64,000 bases of DNA from Streptococcus sp. 29887 (GCF_032595075.1 NZ_CP118735.1:648001-712000); one strand, 5' to 3'. Positions 36,165 through 44,510 are shown, counted from the first letter of the stretch. Program-made: numbers and translations. Notes: generated from the sequence alone by a model not told the origin.

Positions 36165-36854
36165 ATGCACAAAATAAAAAAAATAATAAAAAAAAATAAG
36201 ATTATTTATGACTTATTTTTAAAATTGAATAATGTTTTACTATTACCAAAAAAGAGAAAAATGAGTAAGTTTTTATTAGAAAATGGAGAATTAGTTTCTC
36301 AAAAACTAGATAGTATTTTTGATGCATCTCCATATACTTTTTTTTATGCTAGTGGTAGTGCTTTGGGTCTCTATAGAGACGGAAAATTTATCAATGGAGA
36401 TATCGATATTGATGTAGGAATCTTGATGAATGAGCAATTTAATTGGTTAGAGTTTGAAAAATTTTTAGTTTCTAACGGATTAGAAAAAATTAAGGAATTC
36501 AAAACCAATAACACAATTACGGAGCAGGCTTATCTTCTTGAAGGAGTTAATATTGATTTCTTTCTATACGTGAACTCTAATGGAAAATGTCAAACTCAAG
36601 CATACTACAGAGTCCCTGGAGTTGAGTATTCAAGTGATAAAGAATTTACATCAATTAATCTAATCTTGCCATTCGAATTAACTGTAGCAAAATTAGAAAC
36701 AGCATTAGGTTCTAAGTCTCTTCCAGAACCTATTGAACCTTATTTAGAAACTCTATATACAAGAGACTGGAGAACTCCAAATCCTAATTGGAAAGATTTT
36801 GATTCACCTTCATTTCATATTGACACTCAGCTCTTTGGTCATTTAGATGATTAG
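36165..36854 (+). CDS. LicD-like nucleotidyltransferase-fold protein
   Basis: A 229-aa protein. The central motif FYASGSALGLYRDGKFINGD followed by IDIDVGI is the LicD/fukutin nucleotidyltransferase-fold signature, with three acidic residues probably binding metal. The N terminus is very lysine-rich. LicD proteins transfer phosphocholine or other phospho-alcohols from CDP carriers to polysaccharides. The next gene makes CDP-glycerol, so transfer of glycerol phosphate to the repeat unit is a reasonable inference. No licA, licB or licC is nearby, arguing against phosphocholine. Confidence 0.75.
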   Translation: MHKIKKIIKKNKIIYDLFLKLNNVLLLPKKRKMSKFLLENGELVSQKLDSIFDASPYTFFYASGSALGLYRDGKFINGDIDIDVGILMNEQFNWLEFEKFLVSNGLEKIKEFKTNNTITEQAYLLEGVNIDFFLYVNSNGKCQTQAYYRVPGVEYSSDKEFTSINLILPFELTVAKLETALGSKSLPEPIEPYLETLYTRDWRTPNPNWKDFDSPSFHIDTQLFGHLDD

Positions 36855-36880
36855 CATATTCAAATAACGGAGGACATATT

Positions 36881-37333
36881 TTGAAAAGAGTTATTACATA
36901 TGGTACTTTCGATTTATTACATTATGGGCACATTAATTTATTAAAACGTGCTAAGGCATTAGGTGACTACCTAGTTGTAGTTGTCTCATCTGATGAATTT
37001 AACTGGAATGAAAAACAAAAGAAATGTTACTTTACATATGAACAAAGGAAATCACTGGTTGAGGCCGTTAGATATGTCGATTTAGTGATACCTGAACAAA
37101 GCTGGAATCAAAAAAAATCGGATGTACATGAATACCATATAGATACTTTTGTCATGGGTGATGATTGGGAAGGGAAATTTGATTTCCTTAGAGAAGAAGG
37201 TGTAGAAGTTGTCTATCTACCGAGGACACCAGAAATTAGTACCTCACAAATAAAGAAAGATTTATATTCAGTTGAGCCTATTAATGGAAATTCAAAATTA
37301 ATAACTGATAATATTATTACTGGTTCAAATTAG
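36881..37333 (+). CDS. tagD: glycerol-3-phosphate cytidylyltransferase (TagD/GCT family)
   Basis: Makes CDP-glycerol from CTP and sn-glycerol-3-phosphate. The 150-aa sequence starts KRVITYGTFDLLHYGHINLL, with the HxGH motif (HYGH), then YFTYEQRKSLVEAVRYVD, and the PRTPEISTSQIKK signature. TTG start with GGAGGAC upstream. It probably feeds the LicD-like protein before it. The last 20 residues are a less conserved extension compared with B. subtilis TagD (129 aa). Confidence 0.88.
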   Translation: MKRVITYGTFDLLHYGHINLLKRAKALGDYLVVVVSSDEFNWNEKQKKCYFTYEQRKSLVEAVRYVDLVIPEQSWNQKKSDVHEYHIDTFVMGDDWEGKFDFLREEGVEVVYLPRTPEISTSQIKKDLYSVEPINGNSKLITDNIITGSN

Positions 37334-37349
37334 TATAGGGAGAATTCCT

Positions 37350-37845
37350 ATGAAGTACAACTATATATTTTATAAAAGATTAATTGAAAGTATTAATGAG
37401 AAAATTACTCGAGCTAAATTTAAATTATTTTCTAATCTTGGAAAAGGTGTAAATATTAGGGGGGGTATCTTCTGATCATTTGGACCATGTATATATAGGA
37501 GATAACTCATTTATTAGTTATGATTGCTTTTTTCATTTTGGAGATCAGCTAAAAGAAGATACTGTTATAACTGTTGGTAAGCGTGTTTTTATTGGTCCTA
37601 GAGTATTTATTAGCACTGCTACACACTACATTTCGGAAAGTGTCCAAAGAGCATCTAGTGAGACTGTTTGTAAATCAGTAACTATTGGGGATGGGACATG
37701 GATTGGAGCTAATGTTACAGTTCTTCCAGGTGTTGTAATCGGAAAAGGTTCTGTAATTGCTGCAGGTTCAGTTGTGACAAGATCAATTCCTGATAATGTA
37801 ATGGTTGCTGGAGTACCTGCTGAGATTAAGAAGAATTTGGTTTAG
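37350..37845 (+). pseudogene. hexapeptide acyltransferase split by a frameshift at a G7 tract
   Basis: ATG 37350 with AGGGAG seven bases upstream opens a frame that stops at 37473-37475 after 41 residues, directly after a run of seven G (37459-37465). With one G fewer (or two more) the frame continues without interruption through 37845, giving about 164 aa. The downstream part is a normal left-handed beta-helix acetyltransferase (VTIGDGTWIGANVTVLPG, GVVIGKGSVIAAGSVVTR, and the C-terminal VAGVPAEI). So this allele is off, and the tract could allow phase variation. The likely product is an O-acetyltransferase of a capsule sugar. A shorter protein from the TTG at 37480 would lack the N-terminal part. 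Confidence 0.85.
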
Positions 37846-38055
37846 ATTGAGGTAGAAAAGCATTTGTCAGTTTGTATTTCAATACCCAATTTGTAAAATT
37901 AATTTAGATATAAAAATTTAATTTGAAGGAAGAAATAATTGCATATTTATAAGAAATTAACTATCATCAATGACACTTCTTATTTTACAAAAAATGAATT
38001 CGTAGTGATAGGACTTACCGTTGTGAATATATAGGTTGAAACTATTCATTAAAAA

Positions 38056-38200
38056 GGATCTTTGTCAACTGTAGTGGGTAGATGAAAAGCTAACACCTAG
38101 AGAGGACGAACTTCGTTCTCTCTTTCTTTATATTCAAAGCAATCAAAACCCATTATGTTTAATGTGCTCAAAAGGTTCTTTATTCCCGATTTGTCGTCTA
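38056..38200. mobile_element. insertion sequence remnant (ISL3-like end)
   Basis: GGATCTTTGTCAACTGTAGT at 38056 onward resembles the inverted repeat of streptococcal ISL3-type elements as I recall them. On the minus strand about 18 codons (38143-38199) could be the degraded end of a transposase. Between them lies a hairpin GAGAGGACGAA/TTCGTTCTCTC. No complete transposase or second inverted repeat is seen. The rest of the 37846-38215 gap shows no gene. Confidence 0.4.
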
Positions 38201-38218
38201 CTTGTGTACTATAAAAAT

Positions 38219-38308
38219 GGAAAAGTTTTGGCTATCATGCTATAATATAACTAGAAACTTTTCCGAATAAATAGATAGGGAGTATTTCTCGATTACTTTA
38301 TTCGGAGG
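38219..38308 (+). promoter_or_regulatory. rpn promoter and hairpin-masked ribosome binding site
   Basis: Extended -10 TGCTATAAT (38238-38246) sits inside an inverted repeat GGAAAAGTTT (38219-38228) / AAACTTTTCC (38255-38264). In the leader, CCGAATAAA (38263-38271) can pair with TTTATTCGG (38297-38305), covering the first bases of the GGAGG ribosome binding site (38304-38308) of rpn. Confidence 0.55.
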
Positions 38309-38315
38309 AAAGTAG

Positions 38316-39248
38316 ATGACAAAACGCCGTCAGGCAGTCAGTCCAATGGCTGACATTATTGCAAAAAAGATTTTCAATGACCACGAAATCACTATTGATT
38401 TCATCAATACTTTTCTAGGTTTTCGCCCCAAGTCTGTTCAGATTTTGAATGGAACCATTGCGGATGTGAAAAAAGAAAGGACTAGTCACTTTAGTACTAC
38501 GGTGGATATTTTGGCTCGTATGGATGATGGAACACAAGTCATCATTGAGATACAGGTTGCCTATCAAAATAGTTTTATCAAGCGCTTATGGACCTATTCC
38601 TGCCAACATTTGGTTAAGGACTTGCCCAATGTTCGTGACAAGGTCACGCAGACGCATGATATGTATGATAAAATTTCTCCGATATATTCGATTGCCTTAG
38701 TGGCCAGTAAGTATTTTGATGATGACCAGCCGATTCACAGTTTTGTACTGACTGAAAAAGATGGGGGTCAAGTCTTGGAATTGCCATTTGGTGAACATGA
38801 AGAATTGAGAAAACCATTTGAAATGGTCATTATTGAACTGAAAAAATTCCGCAAGGGTCAGCTAGAGAAAAATCAGCGCCAATGGATAGAATTTTTCGCC
38901 AACCGAGCATTTAGTCAATCTACATCAGATGTTATTGAAAAAGCAGAACACCTGCTGGATAGAAACACATGGACAGAGGAGGAAATCGAAATGGTAGATC
39001 AATGGTTACGTAATGCTTCCAACCACTTTGGCGAATTGGAAAGCTCCTACATACGTGGTATACGGCGAGGTAAGGAGGAAGGCAGAGCAGAAGGTTTAGA
39101 AGAAGGCCTGGAGAAGGGTTTGGAGAAAGGTCGTATAGAGGTCGCCTATCAAATGTTGCGTGAAGGTTTTTCGTATGAACTGATTGAAAAATTGACCGGT
39201 CTATCTTCAGATCAAATCAATCAACTGTCACAAAATCATCAGGTTTAA
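38316..39248 (+). CDS. Rpn family recombination-promoting nuclease (PD-(D/E)XK)
   Basis: A 310-aa member of the Rpn/PD-(D/E)XK 'putative transposase' family, DNA nucleases that in E. coli promote RecA-independent recombination and can act in phage defence. The catalytic pattern is VDILARMDDGTQVIIEIQV (residues 68-86), with the E-x-Q form usual in Rpn. The C-terminal third has charged EG-LEKG repeats (about 252-268) and ends with a small helical domain. An internal ATG at 38991 has a perfect AGGAGG eight bases upstream. It lies after the capsule pseudogene and an IS remnant, with composition unlike the AT-rich genes before it, suggesting a cargo gene. Confidence 0.85.
   Translation: MTKRRQAVSPMADIIAKKIFNDHEITIDFINTFLGFRPKSVQILNGTIADVKKERTSHFSTTVDILARMDDGTQVIIEIQVAYQNSFIKRLWTYSCQHLVKDLPNVRDKVTQTHDMYDKISPIYSIALVASKYFDDDQPIHSFVLTEKDGGQVLELPFGEHEELRKPFEMVIIELKKFRKGQLEKNQRQWIEFFANRAFSQSTSDVIEKAEHLLDRNTWTEEEIEMVDQWLRNASNHFGELESSYIRGIRRGKEEGRAEGLEEGLEKGLEKGRIEVAYQMLREGFSYELIEKLTGLSSDQINQLSQNHQV
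38991..39248 (+). CDS. predicted intragenic Rpn C-terminal protein (RpnS-like)
   Basis: In-frame internal ORF of 85 aa within rpn, beginning MVDQWLRNASNHF. AGGAGG at 38977-38982 ends eight bases before the ATG, an ideal ribosome binding site and stronger than that of full-length rpn. Small C-terminal products made from inside rpn genes are known in E. coli, where they bind and block the toxic nuclease. That this start is used here is inference from the sequence. Confidence 0.55.
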   Translation: MVDQWLRNASNHFGELESSYIRGIRRGKEEGRAEGLEEGLEKGLEKGRIEVAYQMLREGFSYELIEKLTGLSSDQINQLSQNHQV

Positions 39249-39260
39249 GAGGAAATCGAA

Positions 39261-39506
39261 ATGGTAGATCAATGGTTACGTAATGCTTCCAACCACTTTG
39301 GCGAATTGGAAAGCTCCTACATACGTGGTAGACGGCGAGGTAAGGAAGAGGGTAGAGCCGAAGGTTTAGAAGAAGGTTTGGAGAAAGGTCGTATAGATGT
39401 CGCCTATCAAATGTTGCGTGAAGGTTTTTCGTATGAAATGATTGAAAAGTTGACCGGTCTATCTTCTGTACAAATCGATCAACTGTCACAAAATCATCAG
39501 GTTTAG
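39261..39506 (+). CDS. free-standing second copy of the Rpn C-terminal protein
   Basis: An 81-aa ORF starting MVDQWLRNASNHF, 12 bp after the rpn stop, made by duplication of the 3' end of rpn. It keeps its own AAGAGGAAA ribosome binding site, weaker than the AGGAGG in copy one. Despite several base changes and loss of one GLEK repeat the frame is intact, which suggests it is maintained. It lacks all nuclease motifs. It may be an extra antitoxin dose for Rpn; a decaying duplicate is the alternative. Confidence 0.7.
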   Translation: MVDQWLRNASNHFGELESSYIRGRRRGKEEGRAEGLEEGLEKGRIDVAYQMLREGFSYEMIEKLTGLSSVQIDQLSQNHQV

Positions 39507-39524
39507 GAGAAAAATACAAAATAT

Positions 39525-40643
39525 ATGAAACATTACGACTATCTAGTAGTTGGTGCTGGTTTGTTTGGTGCCGTATTTGCCCATGAAGCAGCTAAAAAAG
39601 GCAAAAAGGTCAAGGTGATTGAAAAACGTGACCACATCGCAGGTAATATTTATACCAAAGAAGTAGAAGGCATCCAGGTTCATGAGTATGGTGCACACAT
39701 TTTCCATACTTCTGAAAAGGAAATCTGGGACTATGTCAATCAATTTGCGGAATTCAACCGCTACACCAACACACCAGTTGCCAACTACAAGGGTGAAATT
39801 TACAACCTTCCATTCAACATGAATACCTTTAACAAGCTTTGGGGTGTAGTTACTCCTGCTGAAGCTGAGGCAAAAATTGCTGAGCAACGCGCTGTTTTGG
39901 GAGGAAAAACGCCTGAGAACTTGGAAGAGCAAGCAATCTCCCTAGTTGGTACAGACATCTATGAAAAATTGATCAAGTCATACACTGAGAAGCAATGGGA
40001 AAAACCTTGTACGGAGTTGCCAGCCTTTATCATCCGTCGCTTGCCAGTGCGTTTGACTTATGACAACAACTATTTCAACGATACTTACCAAGGTATTCCA
40101 ATCGGTGGTTACACGCAGATTGTTGAAAAAATGTTGGATCATGAAAATATCGATGTGGAGATAAATGTTGATTTCTTTGCTAATAAGGAAGAATACTTGG
40201 CAAACTATCCAAAAGTTGTCTTTACAGGTATGATTGATGAGTTCTTTGATTATGAGCTTGGGGAGTTGGAATATCGTAGCCTTCGTTTTGAAACTGAAGT
40301 CTTGGATATGGAAAACTACCAAGGAAATGCGGTTGTCAACTACACAGATAGTGAAACACCCTTTACTCGTATTATCGAACACAAACATTTCGAATTTGGT
40401 ACACAAGAAAAAACCATTATTACACGCGAGTATTCTAAAACTTGGAAACGTGGAGATGAGCCATACTATCCAGTTAACAATGACCGCAACAACAAACTTT
40501 ACACAGCTTACAAGCGCCTAGCTGAACAACAGGAGAATGTTATTTTCGGTGGTCGTCTAGGTCACTATCGTTACTACGATATGAACCAGGTAATTGGAGC
40601 GGCCTTGCAGTGTGTCAGAAATGAAGTAGGACCTTTGGGATAG
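39525..40643 (+). CDS. glf: UDP-galactopyranose mutase
   Basis: FAD enzyme converting UDP-Galp to UDP-Galf, the donor for galactofuranose in capsule. The N-terminal dinucleotide-binding motif DYLVVGAGLFGAVFAHEAAKK, and EYGAHIFHTS, NLPFNMNTFNKLWG, SYTEKQWEKPCTELP and the C-terminal GRLGHYRYYDMNQVIGAAL are all conserved; 372 aa. It is separated from the main cps genes by the IS remnant and the Rpn locus and has only a distant AGGAG, 16 bases from ATG. It marks the 3' end of the capsule region. Confidence 0.95.
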   Translation: MKHYDYLVVGAGLFGAVFAHEAAKKGKKVKVIEKRDHIAGNIYTKEVEGIQVHEYGAHIFHTSEKEIWDYVNQFAEFNRYTNTPVANYKGEIYNLPFNMNTFNKLWGVVTPAEAEAKIAEQRAVLGGKTPENLEEQAISLVGTDIYEKLIKSYTEKQWEKPCTELPAFIIRRLPVRLTYDNNYFNDTYQGIPIGGYTQIVEKMLDHENIDVEINVDFFANKEEYLANYPKVVFTGMIDEFFDYELGELEYRSLRFETEVLDMENYQGNAVVNYTDSETPFTRIIEHKHFEFGTQEKTIITREYSKTWKRGDEPYYPVNNDRNNKLYTAYKRLAEQQENVIFGGRLGHYRYYDMNQVIGAALQCVRNEVGPLG

Positions 40644-40751
40644 TTAGAATGGTGTCATAGGTAGGTCAAATTTCTTGTATAGCAAAGTTTATGGCCATAT
40701 ATTGTCTATTTTCAAGTTCTAATCAGGTTTTGTATCGAGCAAAATATATCA

Positions 40752-40784
40752 AAATCCCAAAGTTGTTTAGGCTTTGGGATTTGT
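40752..40784. terminator. bidirectional terminator between glf and marR-like gene
   Basis: AAATCCCAAAG (40752-40762) pairs with CTTTGGGATTT (40772-40782). It lies between convergent genes. The rest of 40644-40751 shows nothing recognisable. Confidence 0.75.
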
Positions 40785-41227
40785 CATTCTTTCTTAAATT
40801 TTTTCAAAATGTTTGCCAGCTGTTCTTGTTCTTCTGGGCTTAATACAGAGAAAATATGTCCGACATGATCGTAGTGTTCTGGCAGGATAGCTTCGATGGT
40901 CTGACGTCCTTTGTCTGTCAAGGCAATCAGGGAGGCGCGACGGTCGCTTGCGTCACTGGTTTTATAGACATAGCCATCTCGTATCATATTTTTGATGACG
41001 ACGGTCATATTTCCAGATGTGCTGAGTAGCTTATCAATCAAGTCTTGAATGCGGAGGTTACCCTTGTTGTAAAGTGCTTCCATCACGCCAAACTGACAGA
41101 CGGTCAGTCCGTATTTTTTGATGGTTTCTAACTCTGATTTTGAGATGGTATTGGCTGCTCTGCGAAAGACGACAAGGCTATGGAGTGCATTCTTGTTTTC
41201 ATTTAAAGATTGTTCAACAGTTTTCAT
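40784..41227 (-). CDS. MarR family transcriptional regulator
   Basis: A 147-aa winged-helix regulator. The DNA-binding region is QFGVMEALYNKGNLRIQDLIDKLLSTSGNMTVVIKNM and the wing DASDRRASLIALTDKGRQTI. The C-terminal helix forms the dimer interface. Some MarR proteins of streptococci control fatty-acid or oxidative stress genes, but no target is evident here; it is divergent from the YpmB-like gene, 123 bp away. Confidence 0.85.
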   Translation of the reverse strand: MKTVEQSLNENKNALHSLVVFRRAANTISKSELETIKKYGLTVCQFGVMEALYNKGNLRIQDLIDKLLSTSGNMTVVIKNMIRDGYVYKTSDASDRRASLIALTDKGRQTIEAILPEHYDHVGHIFSVLSPEEQEQLANILKKFKKE

Positions 41228-41335
41228 GAGAATATTTTAGCAATAATTAGTCCTATATGCAAGTCAAATGGCAAATTATGTCTGTAAAATTCTTATTCAC
41301 TTGCTGAAAGAATGGAAATCTCTTGTGACTTGTAG

Positions 41336-41341
41336 TATAAT
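41336..41341 (+). promoter_or_regulatory. -10 box close to the ypmB-like start
   Basis: TATAAT at 41336-41341 is nine bases before the ATG at 41351, so the mRNA leader would be at most a few bases and the nearby AGGA would not be transcribed. Confidence 0.5.
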
Positions 41342-41350
41342 AGGACTACT

Positions 41351-41848
41351 ATGGAAAAAAAGATATTTCAACTTTTGGAGTGGATGGCTTCTAAGACTGG
41401 GCAGTTGGTGTTGGGCTCTTTTATCCTCCTCAGTGTTGTAACTTTTTCAATTTTTACTATTTGGGATATGGCTGCAGCACCCTTCAACAAGGCGCGTAGT
41501 CACGCAGTTACTGTAGCTACAGAATATGCAGATTTACAAACTGTCAAGGATTTTTCTATCTACAATGGCATGGAAACCTATTTTAGTGTATTTGGTACTA
41601 CCAGTCAGGGAGAAGACGTTGCAGTTTTGATTCCAGAGGCTTCTAGCACTGTGTATGTCTATCCTTTGGCTCAGGGAATTTCGCAAGAAGAAGCGCAAGC
41701 TATTGCCAAGGAAAATGGTGCAGGTCAGGTAGAGCGAACTATTCTAGGCTTGCGGGATGGCAAGCCAATTTGGGAAGTCAAATCAGGAACAGCCTATTAT
41801 TTAGTAGAGTTTGAAACAGGAAGTTTTGTCAAGAAGGAGGGCTTATGA
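41351..41848 (+). CDS. YpmB-like membrane protein (DUF5590)
   Basis: A 165-aa protein with one N-terminal membrane helix (residues 19-38) and an extracytoplasmic part with two cystatin-like (PepSY-like) repeats, ending in IWEVKSGTAYYLVEFETGSFVKK. The family stands next to an aspartate aminotransferase and asnS in many firmicutes, as in B. subtilis ypmB-aspB-asnS. Function is unknown. The stop overlaps the aminotransferase start by four bases (ATGA). Confidence 0.82.
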   Translation: MEKKIFQLLEWMASKTGQLVLGSFILLSVVTFSIFTIWDMAAAPFNKARSHAVTVATEYADLQTVKDFSIYNGMETYFSVFGTTSQGEDVAVLIPEASSTVYVYPLAQGISQEEAQAIAKENGAGQVERTILGLRDGKPIWEVKSGTAYYLVEFETGSFVKKEGL

Positions 41849-43026
41849 ACAAGCTATCAAAACGTGTCTTAGAGATGGAAGAAAGTGTCACCCTGGCAGC
41901 TGGTGCGCGGGCCAAGGCCTTGAAGGCGGAAGGACGTGATATTTTAGAGCTGACCTTGGGTGAGCCAGACTTTGTCACACCGAAGAATATTCAAGAAGCA
42001 GCTGTTCGTTCTATTGAAAATGGCGAGGCCAGCTTTTACACAGTGGCTTCAGGTCTGCCAGAATTGAAGGACGCGGTCAATACTTATTTTGAGAAGTTCT
42101 ACGGCTACTCCATCGAACGCAACCAAGTCGTTCTTGCCACGGGTGCCAAGTTTGTTCTCTATGCCTTCTTTGCGGCGGTTATCAATCCTGGTGATGAGGT
42201 TCTGATTCCAACACCTTACTGGGTTTCCTATGCCGACCAGATTAAGATGAACGAAGGCGTGCCAGTTTTTGTCACAGCGACGGAAGAGCACAATTTCAAG
42301 GTAACGGTTGACCAGTTGGAAGCGGCTCGGACTGACAAGACCAAGGTCCTCTTGCTCAATAGTCCGTCCAATCCGACTGGTATGATATACAGTCGTGAGG
42401 AATTGGAAGCTATCGGAAACTGGGCTGTGGAGCACGACATTCTCATCTTGGCAGACGATATTTACGGTCGTTTGGTTTACAATGGGAACAGCTTCACGCC
42501 GATTTCAAGCATTTCAGAAAGCATTCGCCAGCAGACTATTGTGGTCAATGGTGTTGCAAAAGCTTATGCCATGACAGGTTGGCGGGTTGGTTTTGCGGTT
42601 GGTAATCCTGAAATCATTGCGGCCATGAGCAAGATTGTCGGACAAACGACTTCGAATTTAACGACTGCTGCTCAGTATGCGGCCATAGAAGCCTTTACAG
42701 GTCCGCAAGATACGGTAGAAACCATGCGTCAGGCCTTTGAAGAACGACTTAACACCATCTATCCATTACTAGCAGAAGTGCCAGGTTTTGAAGTCATCAA
42801 GCCAGAAGGTGCCTTCTATCTCTTCCCAAATGTCAAAAAAGCAATGGAAATGAAGGGCTACACAGATGTGACCGAATTTACCACTGCTATCTTGGAAGAG
42901 GTTGGTGTCGCCTTGGTGACAGGTGCAGGTTTTGGAGCTCCTGAAAATATTCGCCTCAGCTATGCGATGGATATGGATACACTAAAAGAAGCGGTGGCTC
43001 GACTACACACATTTATGAAAAAGTAA
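41845..43026 (+). CDS. aspB: aspartate aminotransferase (class I PLP)
   Basis: Interconverts aspartate and 2-oxoglutarate with oxaloacetate and glutamate; 393 aa. Motifs: [11 protein letters not shown] (substrate arm), [24 protein letters not shown] and the PLP lysine in [17 protein letters not shown], plus a C-terminal Arg in NIRLSYAMD. The position before asnS links aspartate supply with asparaginyl-tRNA synthesis. Translation is coupled to the YpmB-like gene. Confidence 0.9.
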   Translation: MNKLSKRVLEMEESVTLAAGARAKALKAEGRDILELTLGEPDFVTPKNIQEAAVRSIENGEASFYTVASGLPELKDAVNTYFEKFYGYSIERNQVVLATGAKFVLYAFFAAVINPGDEVLIPTPYWVSYADQIKMNEGVPVFVTATEEHNFKVTVDQLEAARTDKTKVLLLNSPSNPTGMIYSREELEAIGNWAVEHDILILADDIYGRLVYNGNSFTPISSISESIRQQTIVVNGVAKAYAMTGWRVGFAVGNPEIIAAMSKIVGQTTSNLTTAAQYAAIEAFTGPQDTVETMRQAFEERLNTIYPLLAEVPGFEVIKPEGAFYLFPNVKKAMEMKGYTDVTEFTTAILEEVGVALVTGAGFGAPENIRLSYAMDMDTLKEAVARLHTFMKK

Positions 43027-43039
43027 AAGAGGAAAAATA

Positions 43040-44386
43040 ATGTCTAGAAAATTGATTACCATTAACCAAGTAAAAGATTATGTTGGTCAAGAAGTGACCA
43101 TTGGAGCCTGGGTTGCCAACAAGTCAGGTAAGGGCAAGTTGGCTTTCTTGCAGTTGCGTGACGGAACAGCCTTCTTCCAAGCAGTTGCTTTCAAACCAAA
43201 CTTCATTGAAAAGTTCGGCGAGGCAGCTGGTGCGGAGAAGTTTGATGTTGCAAAACGCCTCAGCCAAGAAACCTCTGTCTATGTAACAGGGATTGTCAAG
43301 GAAGATGAGCGTTCTAAATTTGGTTACGAGTTGGATGTGACAGACATCGAGGTCATCGGTGAGTCACAAGATTACCCTATCACACCAAAAGAACACGGTA
43401 CGGACTTCCTCATGGACAATCGTCACCTCTGGTTGCGTTCGCGTAAACAGGTTGCTATCCAGCAAATCCGTAACGCCATCATCTATGCGACTTATGAATT
43501 CTTTGAAAAGAATGGCTTCATCAAGTTTGATAGCCCAATCTTGTCTGGAAATGCGGCAGAAGATTCGACAGAATTGTTTGAAACAGACTACTTTGGTCAA
43601 CCAGCTTATCTCAGTCAATCAGGTCAGCTTTACCTAGAAGCTGGTGCTATGGCCCTTGGTCGTGTTTTCGACTTCGGTCCTGTTTTCCGTGCGGAAAAAT
43701 CAAAAACTCGCCGGCACTTGACGGAGTTCTGGATGATGGATGCCGAGTATTCCTTCCTCAGCCATGACGAGTCACTAGACTTGCAAGAAGCTTATGTCAA
43801 AGCCTTGATTCAAGGTGTTATCGACCGTGCTCCACAAGCCTTGGAAACTCTTGAGCGTGATGTGGATGCCCTTAAACGCTACATTGCAGAACCATTCAAA
43901 CGTGTGGCTTATGATGATGCTATTACCCTTCTTCAAGAGCATGAGGCTGATGAAGGTACAGACTACGAACACATCGAACATGGTGATGACTTCGGCTCAC
44001 CACATGAAACTTGGATTTCAAACTACTTTGGTGTACCGACTTTCGTTGTCAACTATCCAGCTAGCTTCAAGGCCTTCTACATGAAGCCAGTTCCTGGTAA
44101 TCCAGAGCGCGTGCTTTGTGCGGACCTCTTGGCACCAGAAGGCTACGGTGAAATTATCGGTGGTTCTATGCGTGAGGACAACTACGATGCCTTGGTAGCT
44201 AAGATGGACGAGCTCGGCATGGACAAGTCCGAATATGAATTCTACCTTGACCTTCGTAAGTACGGCTCAGTGCCACACGGTGGTTTCGGTATCGGTATTG
44301 AGCGTATGGTGACCTTTGTAGCTGGTACAAAACACATCCGTGAAGCCATTCCGTTCCCGAGAATGTTGCACCGCTTGCATCCGTAA
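43040..44386 (+). CDS. asnS: asparaginyl-tRNA synthetase
   Basis: Class IIb synthetase of 448 aa. The N-terminal OB-fold anticodon-binding domain is [23 protein letters not shown]; the catalytic domain has motif 2 [21 protein letters not shown] and motif 3 [14 protein letters not shown]. AspRS-like features are absent. It starts 13 bp after aspB with AGAGGAAA upstream. No T-box leader is visible. A short copy of the hairpin-rich repeat begins 2 bp after the stop. Confidence 0.96.
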   Translation: MSRKLITINQVKDYVGQEVTIGAWVANKSGKGKLAFLQLRDGTAFFQAVAFKPNFIEKFGEAAGAEKFDVAKRLSQETSVYVTGIVKEDERSKFGYELDVTDIEVIGESQDYPITPKEHGTDFLMDNRHLWLRSRKQVAIQQIRNAIIYATYEFFEKNGFIKFDSPILSGNAAEDSTELFETDYFGQPAYLSQSGQLYLEAGAMALGRVFDFGPVFRAEKSKTRRHLTEFWMMDAEYSFLSHDESLDLQEAYVKALIQGVIDRAPQALETLERDVDALKRYIAEPFKRVAYDDAITLLQEHEADEGTDYEHIEHGDDFGSPHETWISNYFGVPTFVVNYPASFKAFYMKPVPGNPERVLCADLLAPEGYGEIIGGSMREDNYDALVAKMDELGMDKSEYEFYLDLRKYGSVPHGGFGIGIERMVTFVAGTKHIREAIPFPRMLHRLHP

Positions 44387-44387
44387 T

Positions 44388-44510
44388 ACAGTCTTTTGAC
44401 TGAACAAGCAGTCTGCAGTTTTGGGTACGAACTTCGTTCGCTCTATTTCCGACCTCTAACAGTCTATTCCTAGACTGTTAGAGCTAGTACTAAAAGTAAA
44501 CTGAAAGACT
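44388..44510. repeat. hairpin-rich intergenic repeat, short copy
   Basis: A 123-bp element matching the right half of 11816-12087, including TTTCCGACCT-type spacer, the hairpin around AACAGTCTATTCCTAGACTG and the identical right end AAACTGAAAGACT (44498-44510). The left end AGTCTTTTGAC partly matches the inverse of the right end. Confidence 0.75.

Larger units (their letters stand above)
38979..39506 (+). repeat. tandem duplication of the rpn 3' end
   Basis: Unit 1 (38979-39248, 270 bp) and unit 2 (39249-39506, 258 bp) are head-to-tail copies, starting at GAGGAAATCGAAATGG and ending at the stop codon. Unit 2 is 12 bp shorter because one GLEK repeat is missing, and there are scattered substitutions, so the duplication is not brand new. 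Confidence 0.95.

Noticed and set aside
43040..44386. T-box or other leader ahead of asnS
   Set aside because: Only 13 bp separate it from aspB; no specifier or antiterminator structure is possible there.
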